Source: Ostrinia nubilalis (taxonomy: Eukaryota; Arthropoda; Insecta; Lepidoptera; Crambidae). Taken from it: a stretch of 64,000 nucleotides of DNA. The translations under genes and the position numbers were made by a program. The notes beneath the pieces are model-generated. The model searched no databases, had not been told where the DNA came from, and worked only from the letters and a program-made list of their open reading frames with translations. Below, piece by piece: positions 1 to 12,400 of this stretch (position 1 is the first letter of the stretch; every line of letters starts with the position of its first letter). The stretch lies in contig NC_087109.1 of the NCBI RefSeq assembly GCF_963855985.1, forward strand, positions 4,174,001 through 4,238,000. Direction: 5' to 3'.

Positions 1-88
1 TTAAGCCAAACCAGCACCTTATGTGTTATGGAAATAAGTGCTATTTTGCAACGAGAGTATAGCCTGATTTGCCGTCGACTGTACCAAC

Positions 89-215
89 GCCCGTATTCAC
101 AAACATTACTATGAGGTCTCACAGTGCGCGTGGACGCACAGTGTGACACACGAACGAATCACAGAGCTCTATTCACCGCTGTGCGTTCGATTTGCTGCTT
201 CACTTAATCAAGCAT
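89..215 (+). repeat. dispersed repeat shared with 59926-60045
   Basis: cccgtattcacaaacattac through cgctgtgcgttcgatttgct. Presumably a MITE or SINE piece; its class is not clear. Confidence 0.7.
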
Positions 216-304
216 CGTTTGAATAATTCGCCTCGAAGTTGAATCTATCACGAATGCTACTAGTTAACTATTTTTAGTTGGTTTTACGCTATTGCTTCTT
301 TCAG

Positions 305-449
305 ATTGCCGAGCTGAAATAACCAAATACGGTGACATTCGTATAACCATCGGGTCGGGTAAACCCAAGAAAGTGACGGCTGACCTGGACTCCATACAGC
401 TCAGCATATTCTCGCATCGGTTCATGTCCATTGCTGAGCAGATGGGCAG
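305..449 (+). CDS. OPLAH: OPLAH exon (first in window)
   Basis: The acceptor is ttctttcag and the donor cag|gtaatg. It enters two bases into a codon and leaves two bases into the next. It encodes the linker between the A and B halves ([11 protein letters not shown]) and the start of hydantoinase B ([17 protein letters not shown]). Confidence 0.93.
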
Positions 450-3400
450 GTAATGCTAACCAATTGTTCCCACAAAGACTTATGGGGATTATTAATTAAA
501 AGGTATTTTTTATGAGACAGGAGGCAAAGGTAATTTAAAACTAAGTAAATCTATTCTCTAATAGTGGGTGTCTTTCAGCTGATAAGAAGGAAGTTTATAG
601 AACCTCACTATGTGGCTCAGGGCATAATTCGCTAAGCTAACCTATTACGGAATTAATGGGTGGAAGGGTGGGTGGAAAAGAAGTGGCCAATCTTACGGAC
701 AGATTTTATCAAACCGCTTTAAGACCTTTGACTAGATTTAACTATTACTAGGCACTGCCTAGTATACTGATTTTTGACCCACTTTTAGAGTGCCTTCCGA
801 AGAATAGGTGCGTGTGTGTAGGGATTACCATAACAACTTGTGAGGCTTTCAAGAAATTATAGAAGAACATTGTTAAGAGTTTTTTTCTTTTCGTAATGAT
901 GATGCCTTTGGCCAATTTTATTCAAATTAAAAACACAGCTACAAAACATTATTATATTTCATAATATTGAATACATTTATGAAATGACAGGCACAAAATA
1001 TAACAGAAGGTAAACTCATGTATGTACCTCGCTTTGCATACCTCTCTCGCTCGCACGCTCGGCCGTCGCGCTAGGGTTGTCTTATCATGTGTTGCGTTTA
1101 TTTCGTTATGATAGAAAAATGGTACTCTTAATAGTATGGAAGAAAGACAATAACAGATATCCACGTATACTTATGCAGTTATGTTTAGTACGTTATTATA
1201 GTAATAGTTTGCAAACAAATACACGAGAAGGAAGTAGTATTTAGTTGAGTGGTTGACACTATTATCCAATAATTCCTAAAACCTCTCTAAAACAATTCGA
1301 TATTCCTAATAATTGAGTTGGCTTTCAATTTGTCAACGTTAAACGAACTATTGAAATACAAATAAATAAAGGTATTTATTGATTTTACTACAGTTATAAT
1401 ACAGATTATAATACAGTTGATTCCGGGAGGTAAGTAAGGACTTACTCGACGAGGTAAGTAATCAACTGTTAGTTTCAAAAACGAAAATTTAGTTTTTAAT
1501 GTTGAGTGTAAGCAACCGTCTACTTAACAAATGTTATAATACCCCTTTTTTGTTGTTCACTAATTTTCGCACAAACAAAATAATTTTACGAACGCGTGAG
1601 CAGCGTCACTCAAGCGAACGCAGTCGCGCCTCGCATTCGTCCAAGACAGTCTTGATAACGCGTACGTGAGCGGTGTCTATGTGTGCGTGGCTCCAGCGCG
1701 CTTAGTATGGAGTTTACCTTCTGTTATATTTTGTGTGACAGGGTTCTCCAACGGACTTCCATATCAGTCAACATAAAGGAGCGCCTAGACTTCTCGTGTG
1801 CCTTGTTTGGGCCAGACGGCGGACTTGTCTCCAACGCGCCTCACATTCCAGTGCACTTGGGTGCTATGCAGGAGACTGTGCAATATCAGGTAAGGCAATG
1901 TGTAAAAAAACGTCATTCTCTATTGTATAAACTTTTTGCCGATGTGTTTTACACAGTGTGTAGTATGAGAAAAAATGCCAGTTTAGATTATCTAGCTAAC
2001 AGCATTAACACATAAGCTGCACATTAACACATAACATTAACACAAAAACAGCTGGTAGATAATGACTTATGGCATTAAGCTCGCCTTTTTGTACGGAACA
2101 TTTTTGTGTGTGCAATAAAGTCTTTAAAAAATAATAAATAACAGCGCCTAAATATGACTTAGTTGGTTTTAGAATTTAAATCGTTCGTTCGTTTCAGCCA
2201 AATGACGTCCACTGCTGGACAAAGGCCTCCCCCAAGGTTTTCCACAATGAACGGTCCTGCGCTGCCCGCATCCAGGCTCTTCCCGCAACCTTTACCAGAT
2301 CGTCGGTCCACCTAGTAGGAGCCTGCCCACGCTACGCAGAATTTAAATGTCTGCTTGTTACTGTTTATTGTAGCATAATGGCACCTTTTACAACTTTGTA
2401 AAATTACTCAGTTGAAGCTTGTCTTGAGTTAAAAAGCAATTGCATCCATTTCAGATGAAGGTCCGCGGAGACTCCTTGAAGCCAGGAGACGTGTTGCTGG
2501 CCAACCATCCGAAGGCTGGAGGCTCGCACCTGCCCGACTTGACCGTCATAACTCCAGTATTCTATGGGTGAGATTTGCATCAAGTAATTAACTTAGAGTA
2601 GGCGCACACCGTTGATTTTTAGTTGGCCGATAGTTGTGCCCGATTTTAAATTGTATGAAGAATCGGCCAAATCGAATCGGCGTAGTGTGCGCACTCCCAT
2701 ACATGCCTATACTGATCAACTGCCCGACTAAACTATCGGCCGACGAAAAATCAACGGTGTGCGCCTACTCTTAAGATCTTTTATTGTAACCTTGATTTTC
2801 TCCACAATAAAGAATGCACATTCACATACTTTGTCATGTCAGGAGGTCCACTGCTGAACATAGGCCTCCCCCAATGATTTCCTGGTAAAGAATTTAAGCA
2901 GTGGGCGAGGCTCGTAGCTTATACAACAGATGGCCGTTGAGACAGAAAATAGTGTGGTAAGAATGAGACCAACCATCTGGTGATGGACGCGGAAAAAAAC
3001 CTGGATGCGGCACAGGACTCGTCATTATGGAAACCCTTGTGGGAGGCCTTTGACCAACAGTGGACGTTCTTTGGTTAAAAGTCGCCTTTATCAGCCAACG
3101 ACCTGATGAAGGTCGCGGAAAGGACATGTATATAGGCAGTGCAGGAACGCTATAGTCTGGTCTGCGAGCACGTATAATTTTGTCCAACGACCCCAAGCTA
3201 CCCATCCTTATCGCTCGCACGTAATTATGTTGCTGTCGCGCTCGCACACTCACTGCGGGCGCCCGTCGCACAGTCGCGACAGCAATATAATTACGTGCGA
3301 GCGATAAGGATGGGTAGATTGGGGTCGTTGGACAAAATTCTACGTGCTCACAGACCGGGCTTTAGATGTGTAAATCCTTGGGGGAGGCCTTTATCCATAA

Positions 3401-6400
3401 GTCTTTGGCTGTAATGGATGATAGATTAAGAAAGTATTTTTGTCCCAAGCTCGAACCCGCGTCCAGTATTCTTCGTGGCGTCCCGCGGGCACCACGCAGA
3501 CATCGGCGGCCTGACGCCGGGCTCGATGCCGCCGCACTCGGCCGCGCTGGCGCAAGAGGGCGCGGCCTTCCGCTCGCTCCTGCTCGTGGACGGGGGGCGG
3601 CTCAATGAGGAGCAGCTGGTTGAAGGTCAGTGGGGCGTACGTGGGGCGTACGTGGGGAATACGCGGGACACTCGTGGGGCTTACGCGGGGCATTCGTGGG
3701 GCGTACGCGGGGAATACGCGGGGCATTCTTGGGACGTACGTGGGGAACACGCGGGGCATTCGTGAGTCGTACGTAGGGCTTACGCGGGGAACTTACGACA
3801 TTAGGACACTTGAGTGGAGCATTCATGGGGCGTACGTGGTACTGACGTGGGGCGTTCGAAAAAGTATGACGAAGACATCATAAGCCGCTCACGCGGCGCT
3901 ATCTACACGAGTTTATCCTATTTCCTATTATCTAGGCTCTGCTTTCCATTGTCTCGTGTCATCCATTAAAAGGATGGGCAGCTTGGGGTCATTGGACGGG
4001 ATTCTACGTGCTCACGGACCAGGCTTTAGACTCAAGGTAACCCCGCTCTATAGTCATAAGAAGCTCACTAAAAGTTAGTGACTCTCTTAAGTCAGCCGGG
4101 ATTACGCTCTAAAGAATGCTCTTACTGCTGTCTTTTTATAACTTCAACTAACTGAAGACCCATCAGTGACTTGTGATTGTAACCCACGCCAAAGGCACTC
4201 TTGTGGCCGTCGCCTTAAGGTACGTATTGCCTTAGCGTCCCGCGTCACACGCAGACATCGGCGGCCTGACGCCGGGCTCGATGCCGCCGCACTCGGCCGC
4301 GCTGGCGCAAGAGAGCGCGGCCTTCCGCTCGCTCCTGCTCGTGGACGGGGGGCGGCTCAATGAGGAGGAGCTGGTTGACGGTTAGTGGGGCGTACGTGGG
4401 GAATACGCGGGGCATACGCGGGGCATTCGTGGGGCTTACGTGGGGAATACGCGGGGCATTCGTGGGGCTTACGCGGGGAATATGCGGCACAGTCAGAGTT
4501 AAGATACTCAGAGGGCAATTTCGCATGTGAGACGTGCGTGCTAATAGTAGCTGCCTGTTCATCATGTACTAGATTCTTCAAAAGTGACCAGCTCTGAAGG
4601 TAAGTCACTATTTTTCATTGAAATGCTCGATAGATTGTTGAATATAAGCTTTAGATACCGACGAGAACGAAACGACAATAGATAAAATGTCTTGCTGTTG
4701 TCTCTGTCTAAATGCTATAGCTTTCTCTATATTTTGAAGGCGTCAGTGACATTCGTGCATTTGGCCCATGGTAGAGAGTATAAGATCTTGTCCTAAGTTT
4801 GAACTCGCGTCCGCGTATTTTCCGTGGCGTAAGTTTCTTAGTGCTTTCTTTGTCTAAATGGTGTTGCTGTCTCTTTTTGTCTCTGTTAGTGAGACCCACG
4901 GCAAAGGCACTCTTGTGCCCGTCGCCTTAAGGTACGTATTGCCTTAGCGTCCCGCGTCACACGCAGACATCGGCGGCCTGACGCCGGGCTCGATGCCGCC
5001 GCACTCGGCCGCGCTGGCGCAAGAGGGCGCGGCCTTCCGCTCGCTCCTGCTCGTGGACGGGGGGCGGCTCAATGAGGAGCAGCTGGTTGAAGGTCAGTGG
5101 GGCGTACGTGGGGAATACGCGGGGCATTTGTGGGGAATACGCGGGGCATTCGTGGGGCGTACGTGGGGAATACGCGGGGAATTCGTGAGTCGTACGTGGG
5201 GCTTACGCGGGGTACTTACGCGGTCAGAGTCAGGCACGGTCAGAGTCAGGCAAGGACAGAGTCAGGCATAGTCAGAGTTAGATACTCAGAGGGCAATTTG
5301 GCATGTGAGACGTGCGTGCTAATAGTAGCTGCCTGTTCATCATGTGTACTAGATCCTTCACAAGTGACCAGCTCTGAAGGTAAGTCACTATCTTTCATCG
5401 AAATGCTCGATAGATCGTTGAATAAGCTTTAGATAGTTACTGGCGGGAACGAAACGACAGTATAAAGTGTCTTGTTGTTGTCTCTGTCTAAATGCTATAG
5501 CTTTCTCTATATTTTGAAGGCGTCAGTGACATTCGTGCATTTGGCCTATGGTACTTTAAGATTCTAAGCTGGAACCCCGCGTCCTGTATTCTCCGTAGCG
5601 TTTTAGTTTCTTAGTGCTTTCTTTGTCTAAATGGTGTTGCTGTCTCTTTCTGTCTCTGTTAGTGACTTACGATTGTAGACTATGTAGACCCATGGCAAAA
5701 GCACTCTTGTGCCCGTCGCGTTAAGGTACGTATTGCCTTAGCGTCCCGCGTCACACGCAGACATCGGCGGCCTGACGCCGGGCTCGATGCCGCCGCACTC
5801 GGCCGCGCTGGCGCAAGAGGGCGCGGCCTTCCGCTCGCTCCTGCTCGTGGACGGGGGGCGGCTCAATGAGGAGCAGCTGGTTGAAGGTCAGTGGGGCGTA
5901 CGTGGGGAATACGCGGGGCATTTGTGGGGAATACGCGGGGCATTCGTGGGGCGTACGTGGGGAATACGCGGGGAATTCGTGAGTCGTACGTGGGGCTTAC
6001 GCGGGGTACTTACGCGGTCAGAGTCAGGCGCGGTCAGAGTCGGGCACAGTCAGAATTAGATACTCAGAGGGCAATGGGGCATGTGAGGCGTGCGTGCTAA
6101 TGGTAGCTGCCTGTGCATCATGTGTACTAGATCCTTCACAAGTGACCAGCTCACTGAAGGTAAGTCACTATCTATCATCGAAATGCTCGATAGATTGTTG
6201 AATAAGCTTTAGATAGTTACTGGCGGGAACGAAACGACAATATAAAGTGTCTTGTTGTTGTCTCTGTCTAAATGCTTTCTCTATATTTTGAAGGCGTCAG
6301 TGATATTCGTGCATTTGGCCCATGGTAGAGAGTATAAGATCTTGTCCTAAGTGTGAACCCGCGTCCGCGTATTTTCTTAGTGCTTTCTTTGTCTAAATGG

Positions 6401-9400
6401 TGTTGCTGCCTCTTTCTGTCTCTGTTAGTGACTTATGATTGTAGACCCACGCCAAAGGCACTCTTGTGCCCGTTGACTTAAGATATGTATTGCAGTGGCA
6501 TCCACGGTGAAAGCACTCTGGTACCCAGCGCCTCTTTCTACCTACTACTGTGACCGATCAGTTAAGATTGGACCCACGCCAAAGGCACTCTTGTGGCCGT
6601 CGCCTTAAGGTACGTATTGCCTTAGCGTCCCGCGTCACACGCAGACATCGGCGGCCTGACGCCGGGCTCGATGCCGCCGCACTCGGCCGCGCTGGCGCAA
6701 GAGGGCGCGGCCTTCCGCTCGCTCCTGCTCGTGGACGGGGGGCGGCTCAATGAGGAGCAGCTGGTTGAAGGTCAGTGGGGCGTACGTGGGGAATACGCGG
6801 GGCATTCGTGGGGAATACGCGGGGCATTCATGGGGCGTACGTGGGGAATACGCGGGGCATTCGTGGGGCGTACGTGGAGGATACGCGGGGCATTCGTGGG
6901 GGATACGCGGGGCATTCGTGAGTCGTACGTGGGGCTTACGCGCGGTCAGAGTCAGGCGCGGTCAGAGTCGGGCACAATCAGAGTTAGATACTCAGAGGGC
7001 AATTGGCATGTGAGACGTGCGTGCTAATAGTAGCTGCATGCGCATCATGTGTACTAGATCCTTCACAAGTGACCAGCTCACTGAAGGTAAGGCACTTTCA
7101 TCGAAATGCTCGATAGATCGTTGAATAAGCTTTAGATAGATACTAATGAGAACGAAACGATAATAGATAAAGTGTCTTGCAGTTGTCTTTGTCTAAATGT
7201 TATGGCTTTCTCTTTCTTTTGAAGGCGTCAGTGACATTTGTGAATTTGGCCCATGGTAGGTAGATAGTATTAGATCTTGTCCTAAGTTTGAACCCGCGTC
7301 CGCGTATTTTCTTAGTGCTTTCTTTGTCTAAATGGTGTTGCTGTCTCTTTCTGTCTCTGTTAGTGACTTACGATTGTAGACTATGTAGACCCATAGCAAA
7401 GGCACTCTTGTGTCCGTCGCCCTAAGGTACGTATTGCCTTAGCGTCCCGCGTCACACGCAGACATCGGCGGCCTGACGCCGGGCTCGATGCCGCCGCACT
7501 CGGCCGCGCTGGCGCAAGAGGGCGCGGCCTTCCGCTCGCTCCTGCTCGTGGACGGGGGGCGGCTCAATGAGGAGCAGCTGGTTGAAGGTCAGTGGGGCGT
7601 ACGTGGGGAATACGCGGGGCATTCGTGGGGCATTCGTGGGGAATACGCGGGGCATTCGTGGGGTGTACGCGGGGCATTCGTAGGGCTTACGTGGGGAATA
7701 CGCGGGGTATTCGTGGGGCGTACGTGGGGCTTACGCGGGAAACTTACGACAGCAGGTCACTTGAGTGGAGCATTCATGGGGCGTACGTGAGACTGACGTG
7801 GGGCGTTTGAAAAAGTATGAGGACTAAATCATAAGTCGCTCACGCTGCGTAGCTCTATACGAATTTATCCTATTTCCCATACTCTAGCCTCTGCTTTCCA
7901 TTGTCTCGTGTAATATGATCCATTAAATGCGTCTAGACTCAAGGTAACCCCGCTCTATAGTCATAAGAAGCTCACTAAAAGTTGTGACTCTTAAGTCAGT
8001 CGGGATTACGCTCTAAAGAATGCTCTTACTGCTGTCTTTTCATATCTTCAAACAACTGAAGACCCATCAGTGACTTGTGATTGTGACCCACGCCAGGCTT
8101 TAGCTAGATATTAACGTAAACGAAACGGTCTCGTTGTTGTCTCTGTCTAAATCTCGTAGTTGTCTCTTTCTTTTGGTTGCGTTAGTAACTTGTGATTTCG
8201 ACCCATGGTGGAGACATTGGTAGGATTTTAGTGACTAAGATAATGCCTTTCCAAAAGCTGGAACCGCGCCGGGTATTCTTCGTAGCGTAAGTTTCTTATT
8301 GCCGTCTCTGTCTTAATTTTGTCGCTGTCTCTTTCTGTCTTCAAACTTTTATGAACAACTGCTGTAGAAGCGTCCGTCATGCTAGTAACTTTTGCCATTG
8401 GGGCCCATGGTAAAAGCACTCTTGTGGCCGTCGCCTTGAGGTACGTATTGCCGCGGCGTCCCGCGTCGCACGCAGACATCGGCGGCCTGACGCCGGGCTC
8501 GATAGATCGTTGAATAAGCTTTAGATAGGTACTAGCGGGAACGAAACGACAATAGGTAAAGTATCTTGCTGTTGTCTTTGTCTAAATGTTACGGCTTTCT
8601 TTCTTTTGAAGGCGTCAGTGACATTTGTGAATTTGGCCCATGGTAGAGAGTATAAGATCTTGTTCTAAGCTGGAACCCGCGTCCAGCATTCTCCGTAGCG
8701 TAAGTTTCTTAGTGCTTTCTTTGTCTAAATGGTGTTGCTGCCTCTTTCTGTCTCTGTTAGTGACTTACGATTGTAGACTATGTAGACCCATGGCAAAAGC
8801 ACTCTTGTGCCCGTCGCCTTAAGGTACGTATTGCCTTAGCGTCCCGCGTCACACGCAGACATCGGGGGCCTGACGCCGGGCTCGATGCCGCCGCACTCGG
8901 CCGCGCTGGCGCAAGAGGGCGCGGCCTTCCGCTCGCTCCTGCTCGTGGACGGGGGGCGGCTCAATGAGGAGGAGCTGGTTGAAGGTCAGTGGGGCGTACG
9001 TGGGGAATACGTGGGGCATTCGTGGGGAATACGCGGGGCATTCGTGGGACGTACGTGGGGGATACGCGGGGCATTCGTGAGTCGTACGTGGGGCTTACGC
9101 GGGGTACTTACGCGGTCAGAGTCAGGCGCGGTCAGAGACAGGCACAGTCAGAATTAGATACTCAGAGGGCAATGGGGCATGTGAAGCGTGCGTGCTAATG
9201 GTAGCTGCCTGTGCATCATGTGTACTAGATCCTTCACAAGTGACCAGCTCATTGAAGTTAAGTCAGTCTCTTAGGTTGCCTAAATTCTCGCTAGATTGTT
9301 GTTACTAAACTCTAGCTAGATATTAACGTAAACGAAACGGTCTCGTTGTTGTCTCTGTCTAAATCTTGTAGTTGTCTCTTTCTTTTGGATGCGTGAGTGC

Positions 9401-12400
9401 CATGTGATTTCGACCCATGGTAGAAACACTGGTATGATTAGTGACTAAGATAATGCCGCTGTTAAGCTGGAACCGCGCCGGGTATTCTTTCTTCGTAGCG
9501 TATCTTATTGCCGTCTCTGTCTTAATTTTGCTGCTGTCTCTTTCTGTTTACAACTGCTGTAGAAGCGTCCGTCATGTCATGCTAGTAACTTTTGCGATTG
9601 TGGCCCATGGTAAAAGCACTCTTGTGGCCGTCGCCTTAAGGTACGTATTGCCTTAGCGTCCCGCGTCACACGCAGACATCGGCGGCCTGACGCCGGGCTT
9701 GATGCCGCCGCACTCGGCCGCGCTGGCGCAAGAGGGCGCGGCCTTCCGCTCGCTCCTGCTCGTGGACGGGGGGCGGCTCAATGAGGAGCAGCTGGTTGAA
9801 GGTCAGTGGGGCGTACGTGGGGAATACGTGGGGCTTACGCGGGGAATACGCGGGGCATTCGTGGGGCTTACGCGGGGAATATGCGGCACAGTCAGAGTTA
9901 AGATACTCAGAGGGCAATTTGGCATGTGAGACGTGCGTGCAAATAGTAGCTGCCTGTTCATCATGTACTAGATTCTTCAAAAGTGACCAGCTCTGAAGGT
10001 AAGTCACTATTTTTCATTGAAATGCTCGATAGATTGTTGAATATAAGCTTTAGATACCGACGAGAACGAAACGACAATAGATAAAATGTCTTGCTGTTGT
10101 CTCTGTCTAAATGCTATAGCTTTCTCTATATTTTGAAGGCGTCAGTGACATTCGTGCATTTGGCCCATGGTAGAGAGTATAAGATCTTGTCCTAAGTTTG
10201 AACTCGCGTCCGCGTATTTTCCGTGGCGTAAGTTTCTTAGTGCTTTCTTTGTCTAAATGGTGTTGCTGTCTCTTTTTGTCTCTGTTAGTGAGACCCACGG
10301 CAAAGGCACTCTTGTGCCCGTCGCCTTAAGGTACGTATTGCCTTAGCGTCCCGCGTCACACGCAGACATCGGCGGCCTGACGCCGGGCTCGATGCCGCCG
10401 CACTCGGCCGCGCTGGCGCAAGAGGGCGCGGCCTTCCGCTCGCTCCTGCTCGTGGACGGGGGGCGGCTCAATGAGGAGCAGCTGGTTGAAGGTCAGTGGG
10501 GCGTACGTGGGGAATACGCGGGGCATTTGTGGGGAATACGCGGGGCATTCGTGGGGCGTACGTGGGGAATACGCGGGGAATTCGTGAGTCGTACGTGGGG
10601 CTTACGCGGGGTACTTACGCGGTCAGAGTCAGGCGCGGTCAGAGTCGGGCACAGTCAGAATTAGATACTCAGAGGGCAATGGGGCATGTGAGGCGTGCGT
10701 GCTAATGGTAGCTGCCTGTGCATCATGTGTACTAGATCCTTCACAAGTGACCAGCTCACTGAAGGTAAGTCACTATCTATCATCGAAATGCTCGATAGAT
10801 TGTTGAATAAGCTTTAGATAGTTACTGGCGGGAACGAAACGACAATATAAAGTGTCTTGTTGTTGTCTCTGTCTAAATGCTTTCTCTATATTTTGAAGGC
10901 GTCAGTGATATTCGTGCATTTGGCCCATGGTAGAGAGTATAAGATCTTGTCCTAAGTGTGAACCCGCGTCCGCGTATTTTCTTAGTGCTTTCTTTGTCTA
11001 AATGGTGTTGCTGCCTCTTTCTGTCTCTGTTAGTGACTTATGATTGTAGACCCACGCCAAAGGCACTCTTGTGCCCGTTGACTTAAGATATGTATTGCAG
11101 TGGCATCCACGGTGAAAGCACTCTGGTACCCAGCGCCTCTTTCTACCTACTACTGTGACCGATCAGTTAAGATTGGACCCACGCCAAAGGCACTCTTGTG
11201 GCCGTCGCCTTAAGGTACGTATTGCCTTAGCGTCCCGCGTCACACGCAGACATCGGCGGCCTGACGCCGGGCTCGATGCCGCCGCACTCGGCCGCGCTGG
11301 CGCAAGAGGGCGCGGCCTTCCGCTCGCTCCTGCTCGTGGACGGGGGGCGGCTCAATGAGGAGCAGCTGGTTGAAGGTCAGTGGGGCGTACGTGGGGAGTA
11401 CGCGGGGCATTCGTGGGGCGTACGTGGGGAATATGCGGGGCATTCGTGAGTCGTACGTGGGGCTTTCGCGGGGTACTTACGCGGTCAGAGTCAGGCGCGG
11501 TCAGAGTCAGGCGTGGTCAGAGTCAGGCACAATCAGATTTAGATACTCAGAGGGCAATTTGGCATGTGAGACGTGCGTGCTAATAGTAGCTGCATGTGCA
11601 TCATGTGAACTAGATCCTTCACAAGTGACCAGCTCATTGAAGGTAAGTCACTCTCTTAGGTTGACCGAAATTCCCGCTAGATTGTTGTTACTAAACTCTA
11701 GCTAGATATTAACGTAAACGAAACGGTCTCGTTGTTGTCTCTGTCTAAAGCTTGTAGTTGTCTCTTTCTTTTGGATGCGTGAGTGCCATGTGATTTCGAC
11801 CCATGGTAGAAACACTGGTAGGATTTTAGTGACTAAGATAATGCCGCTGCTAAATTGGAACTGCGCCGAATATTCTTCGTAGTGTAAGTTTCTTATAGCC
11901 GTCTCTGTCGTAACTTTGTCGCTGTCTCTTTCTGTCTTCAAACTTTTATGAACAACTGCTGTAGAAGCGTCCGTCATGCTAATAACTTTTGCGATTGCGG
12001 CCCATGGTAAAAGCACTCTTGTGGCCGTCGCCCTAAGGTACGTATTGCCTTAGCGTCCCGCGTCACACGCAGACATCGGCAGCCTGACGCCGGGCTCGAT
12101 GCCGCCGCACTCGGCCGCGCTGGCGCAAGAGGGCGCGGCCTTCCGCTCGCTCCTGCTCGTGGACGGGGGGCGGCTCAATGAGGAGCAGCTGGTTGAAGGT
12201 CAGTGGGGCGTACGTGGGGCATACGTGGGGAATACGTGGGGCATTCGTGGGGCTTACGTGGGGAATACGCGGGGCATTCGTGGGGCTTACGCGGGGAATA
12301 TGCGGCACAGTCAGAGTTAAGATACTCAGAGGGCAATTTGGCATGTGAGACGTGCGTGCTAATAGTAGCTGCCTGTGCATCATGTGGACTAGATCATCCA

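Noticed and set aside
4682..4900. Near-identical 63-codon - strand ORFs at 4708 and 10107
   Set aside because: They mark the segmental duplication in the array; the sequence is intron module DNA.
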